Part shown: positions 27,775 through 36,781 of the stretch, one piece after another
Layout: each line of letters starts with the position of its first letter
Numbering within the stretch: the stretch's first letter is position 1
NCBI RefSeq assembly: GCF_028473645.1
Contig: NZ_CP097269.1
Coordinates: forward strand, 4,358,001 to 4,422,000
Length of the DNA: 64,000 nucleotides
DNA from: Acidovorax sp. GBBC 1281
Lineage (GTDB): Bacteria > Pseudomonadota > Gammaproteobacteria > Burkholderiales > Burkholderiaceae_C
Direction: 5' to 3'
Position numbers and translations under genes: made by a program
Notes under the pieces: generated by a model
The model's database searches: none
Told to the model about the DNA's origin: nothing
What the model saw: the letters and a program-made list of their open reading frames with translations, nothing else

Positions 27775-28059
27775 ATGGATACCGTCAAATTCCTTCGCAT
27801 CCCCTTGAGCATGATCGACTACGTCGGCGACCTCGATGCCTTCCAGGGCCTGACCGCCGAACAGCTGGCCTCGCTGCCCGAGGAATACACGCCCGACGAA
27901 ACCGCCGGCATCATCGCGAGCCTGCGTTTCGCGGCAGAGCATCCTGAATTCGACTTCGCTTCTTTGCTGCCGGGGATCAGCGCCTCCAACGGCCAGATCC
28001 ACGTCTTTCTGGTCAAGATCTACCGCTCGTTTCAGGAAGCAGGCCTGGCCCCGCTCTGA
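27775..28059 (+). CDS. Small acidic protein paired with the IQM-like gene
   Basis: An unrecognised 94-aa protein (starting MDTVKFLRIPLSMIDYVGDL) with no signal or membrane segment and a clear excess of Asp and Glu. It follows the candidate effector by 14 bp with AGGAAAG as ribosome site, so the two are almost certainly co-transcribed. Size and acidity suit a type III secretion chaperone, but such chaperones usually precede their effector. An antitoxin/immunity role or a second effector is equally open. Confidence 0.6.
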   Translation: MDTVKFLRIPLSMIDYVGDLDAFQGLTAEQLASLPEEYTPDETAGIIASLRFAAEHPEFDFASLLPGISASNGQIHVFLVKIYRSFQEAGLAPL

Positions 28060-28116
28060 ACCGGTTCTCCGAGGGATGGCCCGGACTGCAGCCCCTGATT
28101 TGCCTTGAAGCCTGAC

Positions 28117-28166
28117 AGGGCTCCAGCGCAATCAGTACTAGGGCATGCCGCTACAAAATCAGTAGC
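28117..28166 (+). repeat. 50-bp dispersed repeat, right border of effector cassette
   Basis: AGGGCTCCAGCGCAATCAGT, then ACTAGGGCATGCC, then GCTACAAAATCAGTAGC. It is a direct repeat of 26184-26233. It also sits 37 bp past the end of the convergent pabBC gene. Confidence 0.85.
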
Positions 28167-28202
28167 ACAACCCAGAGCCAGGGGCCTTCGGCCCCGCCGG
28201 CT

Positions 28203-29990
28203 TCAGGCCTGCAGCGTGGCGTCCAGCCAGCCCCGCAGGCTGTTCACGAACGCCCAGGCCCGCACCTGTGGCACCTCCTCCACGCGCAGCACGGCCTCGG
28301 TCACCCGGCCTTCGCGCAGGGCCACCGCGCGGCCCACGCCGGGCAGCAGGCCGCAGGACAGCGGCGGCGTGACCCACCGGCCGTCGGCCCGCAGCGCCGC
28401 GATGCAGCCACGCGTGCATTCGGTGATCTCGCCGGCCTCGTTCCACAACAGCGTGTCGAACACGCCCTCGGCCTCGGGCGTGAAGGCGTCGTAGTGCGCC
28501 CGGCGCGTGGTCTTGTGGCGCACGAATTCGCCGTGCGCGCCTTCCAGCGGGCGCGTGGCCAATTGCAGGCGCACCGGCACGGCAGTGGGGGCCATCGCCC
28601 AGGCCTCGGCGCGCGGGTGGGCCGCCGCATCGAGCAGCAGGCGCGCGCGCCACAGCCCGGCGGGGTGGGCCTGGGCCAGCGCGTTCAGGCAGGCGTGCAC
28701 GCGCGCCGCGTCGAAGGCATGGCCGAAGTGCGCGGCCGAGGCGGCCAGCCGCGCTACGTGGTCGGCGCGGTGGCGCAGCACGCCGTCCTCCAGCGCCAGG
28801 GTTTCCAGCAGGTCGAACGGGGCGCTGGCGCGCTGCAGGAAGGCGCTCTTGTGCTGCCACTCCTGCCACTCCGCCGCGGCCTGGGCGCCGGAGGTGATGC
28901 CGCTGCCGATGCCGCACCGCGCGTCCTGGCCGCGCAGCGTCACGGTACGGATGGGCACGTTGAAGGTGGCGGCCACGGCGCCCTCACCGTCCGGCCGCAC
29001 GATGCCCACCGCGCCGCAGTACACGCCGCGCGGCGCGGGCTCCAGCGCGTGGATGGCCTGCATCGCCCGCACCTTGGGCGCCCCGGTGATGGAGCCGCAC
29101 GGGAACAACGCGGCGAACACGTCGGCCAGCGTGGTGCCGGCGCGGGTGCTGGCCTCGACGTCGGACGTCATCTGCCACACGGCCGGCAGCGCCTCGGTGT
29201 GGAACAGCGCGGGCACGCGCACGCTGTGCGGCTCGGCGATGCGCGAGAGGTCGTTGCGCAGCAGGTCCACGATCATCACGTTCTCGGCGCGCTCCTTGGG
29301 CGAGGCGCGCAGCGCGGCGGCCTGCGCGGCATCGTCCTCGGCCGTGGCGCCGCGCGGCGCCGTGCCTTTCATGGGCCGCGCCAGCAGCGAGCCCCCGCGC
29401 CAGTCGAAGAACAGCTCGGGCGAGACGGACAGGATCTGCTCGGCACCACCGTCGATGCACGCGGCATAGCCGCCCGGCTGGGCGCGCTGCAGCGCGGCGA
29501 ACAGCGGCAGCGCCGCCTGCGCCCCGCCCACCGGCGACACGGTGCCCCGGATCGGCGCGGTGTAGTTGACCTGGTAGAACTCGCCGGCCGCGATGGCCTG
29601 GTGAAGGTGGGCAAGGGCGGCCTCGAACGCGGCGCGCTGCGGGCGGGTGTGCCAGTCCACCGTGGGCGCTCCCGCGCCGCCACCATCGCCATCGCCGGGG
29701 GAAACTGGGGGATCGGGCCAGGGCAAGGCCCGGTCGAACACGGCGAACCATGCCAGGGGCCCGTCGGCCGGGTGCGTGCGCAGCGCGGCGTCGAACGCGC
29801 CGGCCGCCTCGTAGCGCAGGTAGCCCAGGCACCAGGCCCCGGCGCGCGCCTCGGCCTCCGCCGCGTCCAGCACGGCGCGCACCTCGTGCGGCGCCTGGGC
29901 CACCAGCGTGCGGCGCGGCGTGCCGAACGCATGGCGCAAGCGCGGCCCGGCCGGGTGGCGCGGGTCGGAGAAGTCGATCCTGAAATTCAC
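28203..29990 (-). CDS. pabB: Bifunctional aminodeoxychorismate synthase component I / aminodeoxychorismate lyase
   Basis: Makes 4-aminobenzoate for folate. Residues 1 to about 385 are the chorismate-using PabB domain: FYQVNYTAPI, LSVSPELFF, KGTAPRG, VDLLRNDLSRI, FPCGSITGAPKVRAMQ and GIGSGITSGA. Residues from about 395 are a PabC-type PLP lyase: LLETLALEDGVL, VRHKTTRRAHYD (with the PLP lysine) and LLWNEAGEITECTRG. The 595-aa fusion replaces separate pabB and pabC genes. The glutamine amidotransferase partner is not in the window. Confidence 0.93.
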   Translation of the reverse strand: MNFRIDFSDPRHPAGPRLRHAFGTPRRTLVAQAPHEVRAVLDAAEAEARAGAWCLGYLRYEAAGAFDAALRTHPADGPLAWFAVFDRALPWPDPPVSPGDGDGGGAGAPTVDWHTRPQRAAFEAALAHLHQAIAAGEFYQVNYTAPIRGTVSPVGGAQAALPLFAALQRAQPGGYAACIDGGAEQILSVSPELFFDWRGGSLLARPMKGTAPRGATAEDDAAQAAALRASPKERAENVMIVDLLRNDLSRIAEPHSVRVPALFHTEALPAVWQMTSDVEASTRAGTTLADVFAALFPCGSITGAPKVRAMQAIHALEPAPRGVYCGAVGIVRPDGEGAVAATFNVPIRTVTLRGQDARCGIGSGITSGAQAAAEWQEWQHKSAFLQRASAPFDLLETLALEDGVLRHRADHVARLAASAAHFGHAFDAARVHACLNALAQAHPAGLWRARLLLDAAAHPRAEAWAMAPTAVPVRLQLATRPLEGAHGEFVRHKTTRRAHYDAFTPEAEGVFDTLLWNEAGEITECTRGCIAALRADGRWVTPPLSCGLLPGVGRAVALREGRVTEAVLRVEEVPQVRAWAFVNSLRGWLDATLQA

Positions 29991-30030
29991 GTCAAAACAG
30001 GCCCATGCCTTAGAAAATCATGCCTGAATC

Positions 30031-30047
30031 GCTATTAAATTAATAGC
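30031..30047. repeat. 17-bp palindrome upstream of pabBC
   Basis: GCTATTAAATTAATAGC, a perfect palindrome except for its centre, 41 bp before the pabBC start and 25 bp after the nadA stop. Same 17-bp family as elsewhere in the window, here without the CCAGCGCAAT arm. Confidence 0.7.
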
Positions 30048-30071
30048 AAACGGATTCCATGGCGGTGCGCG

Positions 30072-31190
30072 TCATGCCGCGCCGATGTGGGGCACCAGCG
30101 CGCCCAGGGGCTGCCCGCCCTTGAGCGCGGCGGTGAAGGCCAGCATGCGGTCGATGGGCTGGCGCGCGCGCGGGATGAGCGCCGGGTCCACGTGGATGGC
30201 GTTGGCACCCGTCTCCAGCACGCGGGCCACGTCGGCCAGGCCGTTCATGGCCATCCAGGGGCAGTGCGCGCAGCTTTTGCAGGTGGCGCTGTTGCCGGCC
30301 GTGGGGGCTTCGTGGAAGGTCTTGCCCGGGTTGAGCGCGCGCAGCTTGTGCATCATGCCGTTGTCGGTCGCCACGATGAATTCGCGCGCGTCCATCTCGC
30401 GCGCGGCCTTCAGGATGGCGGAGGTCGAGCCCACGGCATCGGCCAGCGCCACCACGTCGGCGGGGCTCTCCGGGTGCACCAGCACCTTCGCCTGCGGGTG
30501 CGCCGCCTTCAGCGCCTGCAGCTCTTCGGCCTTGAACTCGTCGTGCACGATGCAGGCGCCGTTCCAGAACAGCATGTCGGCGCCGGTCTGCTGCTGGATG
30601 TAGGCGCCCAGGTGCCGGTCGGGCGCCCACAGGATCTTGTGGCCCGCCGCCTTGAGCGCGCCCACGATCTCCAGCGCGCAACTGGAGGTGACGAGCCAGT
30701 CGGCGCGCGCCTTCACCGCCGCGCTGGTGTTGGCGTAGACGACCACGGTGCGGTCGGGGTGCGCATCGCAGAACGCGCTGAACGCATCGGCGGGGCAGCC
30801 CAGGTCGAGCGAGCAAGTGGCGTCCAAGTCAGGCATCAGCACGGTCTTCTCGGGCGACAGGATCTTGGCCGTCTCGCCCATGAAGCGCACGCCCGAGACC
30901 ACCAGCGTCTGCGCGGCATGGTCGCGCCCGAAGCGCGCCATCTCCAGCGAATCGCTGACCAGCCCGCCGGTTTCCTCGGCCAGGTCCTGCAGGTCCGGGT
31001 GCACGTAGTAGTGCGACACCATGACGGCGTTCTTCTCGCGCAGCAGCCGCCGGATGCGGTCCTTGAGCGCGGCGCGTTCGGTGGGCGAGGGCTCGGCGGG
31101 CACGCGGGCCCAAGCGAACTTCGTGGAGCAGACGGCGCCGTCTTCGGGCTGCTCGTACTCCACGTCCTTGATGGCGGTGGGGGTCGTCAT
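30072..31190 (-). CDS. nadA: Quinolinate synthase A
   Basis: [4Fe-4S] enzyme condensing iminoaspartate with dihydroxyacetone phosphate to quinolinate; 372 aa. It has the substrate-site motif [27 protein letters not shown], and cluster cysteines in [19 protein letters not shown] and [10 protein letters not shown]. nadC lies immediately upstream on the same strand, giving a nadC-nadA transcript. nadB is separate at 19409. Confidence 0.96.
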   Translation of the reverse strand: MTTPTAIKDVEYEQPEDGAVCSTKFAWARVPAEPSPTERAALKDRIRRLLREKNAVMVSHYYVHPDLQDLAEETGGLVSDSLEMARFGRDHAAQTLVVSGVRFMGETAKILSPEKTVLMPDLDATCSLDLGCPADAFSAFCDAHPDRTVVVYANTSAAVKARADWLVTSSCALEIVGALKAAGHKILWAPDRHLGAYIQQQTGADMLFWNGACIVHDEFKAEELQALKAAHPQAKVLVHPESPADVVALADAVGSTSAILKAAREMDAREFIVATDNGMMHKLRALNPGKTFHEAPTAGNSATCKSCAHCPWMAMNGLADVARVLETGANAIHVDPALIPRARQPIDRMLAFTAALKGGQPLGALVPHIGAA

Positions 31191-31266
31191 GGGGTGGGTC
31201 TTTCGGCCGCGGCGGCAGGGCGCGGCGCCAACACGTTATCTCAGGTCCGGAGGATGGCCGGATCGG

Positions 31267-32133
31267 CTAGGCAATGTCCTGCATGCGCATCGAGAAATCG
31301 ATGGCCTTCACGTCCTTGGTCAGCGTGCCGATGGAGATGCGGTCCACGCCGGTCTCGGCCAGGGCGCGCAGGCCTTCGAGCGTCACGCCGCCGGAGATCT
31401 CCAGGATGGCGCGGCCGGCGTTCCGGCGCACGGCATCGTGCAGCATCGGGAGCGGCATGTTGTCCAGCAGCAGCATCGTCGCGCCGGCATCCAGTGCCTC
31501 CTGCAGCTGCTCCAGCGTCTCGACCTCGATCTCCACGAAGGCCGCCTGCGCGGCCACGGCCTGCGCGGCGCGCAGCACGGCCGCCACGCCACCGGCGGCG
31601 GCGATGTGGTTTTCCTTGATGAGCACCGCGTCGTGCAGGCCGATGCGGTGGTTGGTGCCGCCGCCCGTGCGCACGGCGTATTTCTGCGCCAGGCGCAGGC
31701 CGGGCAGAGTCTTGCGCGTATCGACGATCTGCGCCCGCGTGCCGCGCACGGCGTCCACGTAGGTCGCCGTCTTGGTCGCCACGGCCGACAGCAGCTGCAG
31801 GAAGTTCAGCGCCGTGCGCTCGGCGCTCAGCAGCGCGCGGGCGCTGCCCTCCACCTCCAGCACCACCTGGTCGGGCGCGCAGCGCTCGCCTTCCTGCACG
31901 TGCCAGGTGATGCGCGCGGCCGGGTCCAGGGCCCGCACGGCTGCCTCGGCCCAGGGGCCGCCGCAGATCACCGCGCTTTCGCGGGCCAGCACGCGGGCGC
32001 GCACGCGGCGCGCCGGATCGATCAGGCCGGCGGTGAGGTCGCCGGCGCCCACGTCCTCGCGCAGCGCGCGGGCAACGTCGTCCTGGGCCAGCGATGCGAT
32101 GCCGCCGTCCAGGGAAAGGGGGGATTTCGTCAT
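31267..32133 (-). CDS. nadC: Nicotinate-nucleotide diphosphorylase (carboxylating)
   Basis: Quinolinate phosphoribosyltransferase, 288 aa, making nicotinate mononucleotide. Motifs: LREDVGAGDLTAG, ALLSAERTALNFLQLLS, DTRKTLPGLRLAQKYAVRTGG and HDAVLIKENHI, with phosphate loops ISGGVTLE and SIGTLTKD near the end. The start at 32133 (MTKSPLSLDGG) is my choice. An in-frame ATG at 32154 is possible, and neither has a strong ribosome site. Confidence 0.95.
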   Translation of the reverse strand: MTKSPLSLDGGIASLAQDDVARALREDVGAGDLTAGLIDPARRVRARVLARESAVICGGPWAEAAVRALDPAARITWHVQEGERCAPDQVVLEVEGSARALLSAERTALNFLQLLSAVATKTATYVDAVRGTRAQIVDTRKTLPGLRLAQKYAVRTGGGTNHRIGLHDAVLIKENHIAAAGGVAAVLRAAQAVAAQAAFVEIEVETLEQLQEALDAGATMLLLDNMPLPMLHDAVRRNAGRAILEISGGVTLEGLRALAETGVDRISIGTLTKDVKAIDFSMRMQDIA

Positions 32134-32197
32134 GGGCGGCAAGCATAGCGGCATCGCATAGACTCGCCGCACTTTCGGCCCGGCTCTGCCCATTCCC

Positions 32198-33091
32198 ATG
32201 ACCACTGCCATCCCCAACGCCTCCGCCTCGTCCGCGACGCCCTACGGCACGCTGCCGCCCGCCTCGCCCCTGCCCGAGCGCCGTCCCGTCAGCCTGCCGC
32301 GCCTGCAGCAGATGCGCGAGGCCGGCGAAAAGATCACTATGCTGACCGCCTACGACGCCACCTTCGCCGCCATGGCGGACGCGGCGGGCGTGGAATGCAT
32401 CCTGGTCGGCGACTCGCTCGGCATGGTCTGCCAGGGCCTTCCCAGTACCGTGGGCGTGTCGCTGGACACCATGGCCTACCACACGGCCAGCGTGGCGCGC
32501 GGCCTGCACCGCGTGCAGGGCACGGCCTGGCTGATCGCCGACCTGCCCTTCGGCACCTACGCCGAAAGCCGCGAACAGGCCCTGCGCAGCGCCTGCAAGC
32601 TGATGCAGGCCGGCGCGCACATGGTCAAGCTCGAAGGCGGCGGCTGGACGGCGCCGACGGTGGAGTTCCTGGTGCAGCGCGGCGTGCCCGTGTGCGCCCA
32701 CCTGGGCCTCACGCCGCAGACGGTGCACGCCCTGGGCGGCTACCGCGTGCAGGGCAAGGGCGACCTGGCCGCGCGCACCCTGCGCCAGCAGGCGTCCGAA
32801 CTGCAGAACGCGGGCGCCACCATGATGGTGCTGGAGATGGTGCCCGCGGCGCTCGCCCGCGAACTCACGGCCGAGCTGCCCCACTGCCACACCATCGGCA
32901 TCGGGGCCGGCAGCGGCACCGCCGGCCAAGTGCTGGTGCTGCACGACATGCTGGGCATCCACCTGGCCAAGATGCCGCGCTTCGTGCACGACTTCATGCA
33001 GGAGGCGGGCAGCGTGCGCGGCGCGATGCAGGCCTATGTGCAGGCCGTCAAGGCCGGGCGCTTTCCAGACGACGCCCTGCACGCCTGGTAG
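32198..33091 (+). CDS. panB: 3-methyl-2-oxobutanoate hydroxymethyltransferase
   Basis: Transfers hydroxymethyl from methylenetetrahydrofolate to ketoisovalerate, making ketopantoate; 297 aa. It has a variable 30-residue N-terminus, then [57 protein letters not shown] and [22 protein letters not shown]. It is divergent from nadC with only 64 bp between starts, and is followed by panC. Confidence 0.96.
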   Translation: MTTAIPNASASSATPYGTLPPASPLPERRPVSLPRLQQMREAGEKITMLTAYDATFAAMADAAGVECILVGDSLGMVCQGLPSTVGVSLDTMAYHTASVARGLHRVQGTAWLIADLPFGTYAESREQALRSACKLMQAGAHMVKLEGGGWTAPTVEFLVQRGVPVCAHLGLTPQTVHALGGYRVQGKGDLAARTLRQQASELQNAGATMMVLEMVPAALARELTAELPHCHTIGIGAGSGTAGQVLVLHDMLGIHLAKMPRFVHDFMQEAGSVRGAMQAYVQAVKAGRFPDDALHAW

Positions 33092-33170
33092 GGCGGCCCG
33101 CGCCCGGGCCGCCCCTTCGGCCCTTACCTTCCTTTTCCTGCAGCCCTCTTTTTCCGATCGGGGATGACCC

Positions 33171-34019
33171 ATGCTCATCGCACACACCGTGGCCGAACTG
33201 CGCCAGGCCCTCGCGGGCCGGGGCCGGCCCGCCTTCGTCCCCACCATGGGCAACCTGCATGCCGGCCACATTTCGCTGGTTGAGCAGGCCCGGCCGCTGG
33301 GCGACGTGACCGTGGCCAGCATCTTCGTGAACCGCCTGCAGTTCCTGCCCCACGAGGATTTCGACAGCTACCCGCGCACCTGGGACGCCGACTGCGCCCA
33401 GCTGCGCGAGGCCGGCTGCGACGTGCTCTTCGCGCCGCGCGAGGCCGACCTGTACCCCGAGCCGCAGACCTTCAAGGTGCATCCCGACCCCGCGCTGGCC
33501 GACATCCTGGAGGGGCACTTTCGCCCCGGGTTCTTCGTCGGCGTCTGCACGGTGGTGATGAAGCTCTTCGCCTGCGTGCTGGGCGCGAGCGGCGGTACGG
33601 CCGTGTTCGGCAAGAAGGACTACCAGCAGCTCATGGTGATCCGGCAGATGGTGCGGCAGTTCGCGCTGCCGGTGAAGGTGATGGCGGGGGAGACGCGGCG
33701 CGCGTACGACGGCCTGGCCCTCAGCTCGCGCAACGGCTACCTCGGAGCGCAGGAGCGGTCGCGCGCCATGCAGCTGGCCCAGGCCCTGCGCGCGCTGGCG
33801 GACGGCTTTCTCGCGGGCGGGGGCGACGCCGACGAACGGGAGCGCCAGGCCCTGGACGCGCTGCGCCGCCAGGGCTGGGCACCGGACTACCTCACCGTGC
33901 GGCGCCGCCACGACCTGCAGCCGCCCGAAGCCGGCGGCCCGGCGGGTGCGGGCACGCTGGTGGCCCTGGGCGCGGCGCGGCTGGGCAACACGCGGCTGAT
34001 CGACAACCTGGAATTCTGA
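33171..34019 (+). CDS. panC: Pantothenate synthetase
   Basis: ATP-dependent ligation of pantoate and beta-alanine; 282 aa. Signatures: [19 protein letters not shown] (HIGH-type), [50 protein letters not shown] and [10 protein letters not shown]. It has a short C-terminus. panB is 79 bp upstream. Together with panD (21051) and coaD (45847) most of the route to CoA is in this window. Confidence 0.96.
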   Translation: MLIAHTVAELRQALAGRGRPAFVPTMGNLHAGHISLVEQARPLGDVTVASIFVNRLQFLPHEDFDSYPRTWDADCAQLREAGCDVLFAPREADLYPEPQTFKVHPDPALADILEGHFRPGFFVGVCTVVMKLFACVLGASGGTAVFGKKDYQQLMVIRQMVRQFALPVKVMAGETRRAYDGLALSSRNGYLGAQERSRAMQLAQALRALADGFLAGGGDADERERQALDALRRQGWAPDYLTVRRRHDLQPPEAGGPAGAGTLVALGAARLGNTRLIDNLEF

Positions 34020-34188
34020 AGGGCGCACCGCACCGGGCGGTGCATCGCCGCGAAGGCGAGCGGCTCGGCCTCTCCTGCACCGCCGGTAGGCTCGGGACTA
34101 CGCGCGCAGGTGCCCACGCCGCACAGGGGTGCCCAGGGGTGGCCTTTAAGGTTGATCCATCGACCAACCACTCTTCAGGAGAACTTCC

Positions 34189-34263
34189 ATGCCTGTCATC
34201 CTCTGGCTTCTCGGCGTCCCACTGTCCCTCGTGCTGCTGCTCATGCTATTCGGCGTGCTCTGA
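34189..34263 (+). CDS. Micro-ORF: 24-aa hydrophobic membrane peptide
   Basis: MPVILWLLGVPLSLVLLLML-FGVL, a single predicted membrane span covering almost the whole peptide. ATG 34189 is preceded at correct distance by TCAGGAGAA (34176-34184), one of the best ribosome sites in the window. Similar tiny hydrophobic proteins occur in many proteobacteria, often without a known role. It lies between panC and the convergent gpsA. Expression is inferred from the ribosome site and composition. Confidence 0.55.
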   Translation: MPVILWLLGVPLSLVLLLMLFGVL

Positions 34264-34286
34264 GCATCAACCCCTGCAACGGGCAA

Positions 34287-34351
34287 AGAAGCCCGGTGGC
34301 AGAGCTTTCAAAGGCCCTTCAAGGCCGCGAGAGTTCCGCCACCGGGCTTCT
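34287..34351 (-). terminator. Large hairpin overlapping the gpsA 3' end
   Basis: A perfect 14-bp inverted repeat (AGAAGCCCGGTGGC at 34287-34300, GCCACCGGGCTTCT at 34338-34351) with a 37-base loop. On the gpsA strand the first arm encodes GRSPVA near the C-terminus and the second arm lies past the stop, followed only by a short T-rich run. It could end gpsA transcription or stabilise its mRNA. Confidence 0.45.
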
Positions 34352-35335
34352 GCCCATGAGCAGCGCCACCGCATCGCGCGGCGTTCTCTGCCCGTCCAGC
34401 AGCGCCACCACCGCCTCGGTGATCGGCATGTCCACCCGCAGATGGCGCGCACGCGCCAGCACCGTCCGGGCGCTGTAGACGCCTTCGGCTACATGGCCGA
34501 GCGAATCCACCGCCTGGGCCAGCGTCAGCCCCTGCGCCAGGGCCTGGCCCACGCGCCGGTTGCGCGACAGGTCGCCCGTCGCGGTTAGCACCAGGTCACC
34601 CAGTCCGGACAAGCCCATGAAGGTATCGGGCCGCGCACCCAGCGCCAGCCCCAGCCGCGTCATCTCGGCGAGGCCGCGCGTGATGAGGGCCGCACGGGCG
34701 TTGAGCCCCAGGTCGAGCCCGTCGCACAGCCCCGTCGCGATGGCCAGCACGTTCTTCACCGCACCGCCCACCTCGACGCCGACGATGTCGTCGTTGGCGT
34801 ACACCCGCAGCGTGGGGCCATGGAACGCGTCCACCAGCAGATCGCGCACGGCGGCGTGCGGGCTTGCCGCCACCAGGGCCGTCGGCTGGCCGCGGGCCGC
34901 CTCCTGCGCAAAGCTGGGGCCGCTCAATACTCCGCTGCGCAAGCCGGGAGCAACCTGCGCGCACACCTCGTGCCCCATCAGGCCCACGGCGGTGCCGCCC
35001 GGCGACGCGGCCTCGAACCCCTTGCAGAGCCAGGCCACCGGCACGTCCAGGGCGCTCAGCACCTGGAGCATGCCGCGCAGCGCGGACATGGGCGTCGCGA
35101 CCACGACCAGATCGGCGCTGGAGGCCAGCGACAACGGGTCGCCCGCGCTCAGCGCCAGGGAAGAAGGGAGTTCGATGTCCGGCAGATACCGGGCGTTCTG
35201 CCGTGTGGCCTGCATGCCGGCCACCTGCTGCGCGTCGCGCGCCCACAGGGTCACGGCATGCGCCGATGGGTGCGCTGCCGCGCTAACGGCCATGGCCGTG
35301 CCCCAGGCCCCGGCCCCCAAGACGACGATGTTCAT
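34319..35335 (-). CDS. gpsA: Glycerol-3-phosphate dehydrogenase [NAD(P)+]
   Basis: Reduces dihydroxyacetone phosphate to sn-glycerol-3-phosphate for phospholipid synthesis. The 338-aa product from [16 protein letters not shown] has a Rossmann loop [23 protein letters not shown], the catalytic lysine region [15 protein letters not shown], and [20 protein letters not shown]. The start at 35335 begins the first beta strand. It lies 60 bp downstream of secB on the same strand, the usual secB-gpsA order. Confidence 0.95.
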   Translation of the reverse strand: MNIVVLGAGAWGTAMAVSAAAHPSAHAVTLWARDAQQVAGMQATRQNARYLPDIELPSSLALSAGDPLSLASSADLVVVATPMSALRGMLQVLSALDVPVAWLCKGFEAASPGGTAVGLMGHEVCAQVAPGLRSGVLSGPSFAQEAARGQPTALVAASPHAAVRDLLVDAFHGPTLRVYANDDIVGVEVGGAVKNVLAIATGLCDGLDLGLNARAALITRGLAEMTRLGLALGARPDTFMGLSGLGDLVLTATGDLSRNRRVGQALAQGLTLAQAVDSLGHVAEGVYSARTVLARARHLRVDMPITEAVVALLDGQRTPRDAVALLMGRSPVAELSRP

Positions 35336-35395
35336 TCGTTCGTGTGCCCGAGGTTCACGCGGGAGGCGCAACGGCCTCCCGGCGCTGCACGCTGC

Positions 35396-35857
35396 TTACT
35401 GCGTGATGATGGGCGACGGCGCTGCGGAGGCCACCTGGGCCTGCTGCTGCTCGTACATGGCCTGGAAGTTGATTTCGGCCAGGTGCACAGGCGGGAAGCC
35501 GGCGCGCGTGATGGTGTCGGCCACGTTACCGCGCAGGTAGGGGTACACGATCTGCGGGCAGGCGATGCCCATGATCGGACCCATCTGGTCTTCGGGGATG
35601 TTGCGGATCTCGAAGATGCCGGCTTGCTTGGCTTCGACCAGGAACACGGTCTTGTCCTTGATCTTGGTCTGCACGGTGGCGGTCACGGCCACTTCGAAAA
35701 TGCCATCGGCCACCGGCGTGGCTTCCACGCCCAGCTGGATGTCCACGCTGGGCTGTTCCTGCTCCAGCAAGATTGCGGGCGAGTTGGGCTGCTCCAGGGA
35801 CAAGTCCTTCAGGTACACGCGCTGGATCTGGAACACGGGATTTTCTTCGGTAGCCAT
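35396..35857 (-). CDS. secB: Protein-export chaperone SecB
   Basis: Cytoplasmic tetrameric chaperone that keeps preproteins unfolded and hands them to SecA; 153 aa (starting [20 protein letters not shown]). Family stretches [24 protein letters not shown] and [18 protein letters not shown] are intact. It is part of grxC-secB-gpsA, but a terminator lies between grxC and secB. Confidence 0.96.
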   Translation of the reverse strand: MATEENPVFQIQRVYLKDLSLEQPNSPAILLEQEQPSVDIQLGVEATPVADGIFEVAVTATVQTKIKDKTVFLVEAKQAGIFEIRNIPEDQMGPIMGIACPQIVYPYLRGNVADTITRAGFPPVHLAEINFQAMYEQQQAQVASAAPSPIITQ

Positions 35858-35890
35858 GGTGTCGGTCTTTCAGTCAGAACACTATTCGAC

Positions 35891-35930
35891 AAAACAAAGC
35901 CCGCTGGGGAAAACGCTCCCCGCAGCGGGC
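35891..35930 (-). terminator. Terminator between grxC and secB
   Basis: Read on the complement: GCCCGCTGCGGGGA, loop, TTCCCCAGCGGGC, then TTTGTTTTG. The stem is about 12 bp with one mismatch. It follows the grxC stop by about 48 bp and precedes the secB start by 33 bp, so secB probably has its own promoter or depends on read-through. Confidence 0.8.
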
Positions 35931-35977
35931 ACTTGGGGCTGCATTATGCAGCGCCGCAGAAACGGAAAAGCGGCAGT

Positions 35978-36250
35978 TCAGGCATCGGCCTGGGCACCGC
36001 CGAGCAGCGGCATCAGGCCGCCCCGGCCGTCGAGCGCGACCAGGTCGTCGTGCCCGCCGACGTGCGTGTCGCCGATGAAGATCTGGGGCACGGTGCGGCG
36101 CCCGGTGATTTCCATCATGTGGCTGCGGGCCACGGGGTCGAGGTCCACGCGGACTTCCTCGATCTCCTCCACGCCCTTGGACTTGAGGATCTGCTTGGCC
36201 CGAATGCAGTAGGGGCAGACGGCGGTGGTGTACATCTTCACGGCTTGCAT
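35978..36250 (-). CDS. grxC: Glutaredoxin 3
   Basis: Glutathione-dependent dithiol oxidoreductase of 90 aa. The active site is CPYC (TTAVCPYCIRAK), with the cis-proline loop RRTVPQIFIGDTHVGGHDDL for glutathione. It lies downstream of the rhodanese gene on the same strand (52 bp). Confidence 0.95.
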   Translation of the reverse strand: MQAVKMYTTAVCPYCIRAKQILKSKGVEEIEEVRVDLDPVARSHMMEITGRRTVPQIFIGDTHVGGHDDLVALDGRGGLMPLLGGAQADA

Positions 36251-36302
36251 GGGAGGGCCTTCCTGCTCAAAAAATGGCTACACAGCACACATTGCGGCCA
36301 AC

Positions 36303-36710
36303 TCAGGCCTTTTCAACCGGCATGCTGGCGTCTTTCCACGCTTTCAGCCCGCCCGCCAGCGCCTGGGCATTGTCATAGCCCAGCTTTTTGGCGATGCCCA
36401 CGGCGCGCTGGGCCCGCGGACCCTTGGCGCAAACCAGCACGATCGGCAGGGCCTTGTTCTTGACCACCTGGGGCAGCCGCTCTTCCAGCTGGTTCAGCGG
36501 GATGTTCTTGGCGCCGCCCACGTGGCCCGCGGCGAATTCGTCGGGCTCGCACACGTCGATCACCACGCCCTTCTCGCGGTTGATGAGCTGCACGGCACGC
36601 GCCGCCGTCAGCGAGCCGCCGGTGGCATCCTTGAGCAGCGGCACCAAAAGCATGCCGCCGGAGGCCAGCGCGATAAAGAACAAATACCAGTTGTCGATGA
36701 TGAATTTCAC
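36303..36710 (-). CDS. Membrane-anchored rhodanese-like protein
   Basis: 135 aa: one N-terminal membrane span (WYLFFIALASGGMLLVPLL), then a rhodanese domain with VVIDVCEPDEFAAGHVGGAKNI and the active-site cysteine in LVCAKGPRAQRA. It could act as a sulfurtransferase or thiol carrier at the inner membrane, and lies directly upstream of grxC. It is divergent from gpmA with 71 bp between them. Confidence 0.88.
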   Translation of the reverse strand: MKFIIDNWYLFFIALASGGMLLVPLLKDATGGSLTAARAVQLINREKGVVIDVCEPDEFAAGHVGGAKNIPLNQLEERLPQVVKNKALPIVLVCAKGPRAQRAVGIAKKLGYDNAQALAGGLKAWKDASMPVEKA

Positions 36711-36781
36711 GTCAGTCCTAGGGTTGGCAAACCGCTCAATTTTAGAATGCTGGATTTTGACCCGCCTGCTCTAGGGAAACC

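Noticed and set aside
28172..28200. Terminator for pabBC (GGGGCCGAAGGCCCC)
   Set aside because: Stable stem, but not followed by T residues on the pabBC strand; left unassigned.
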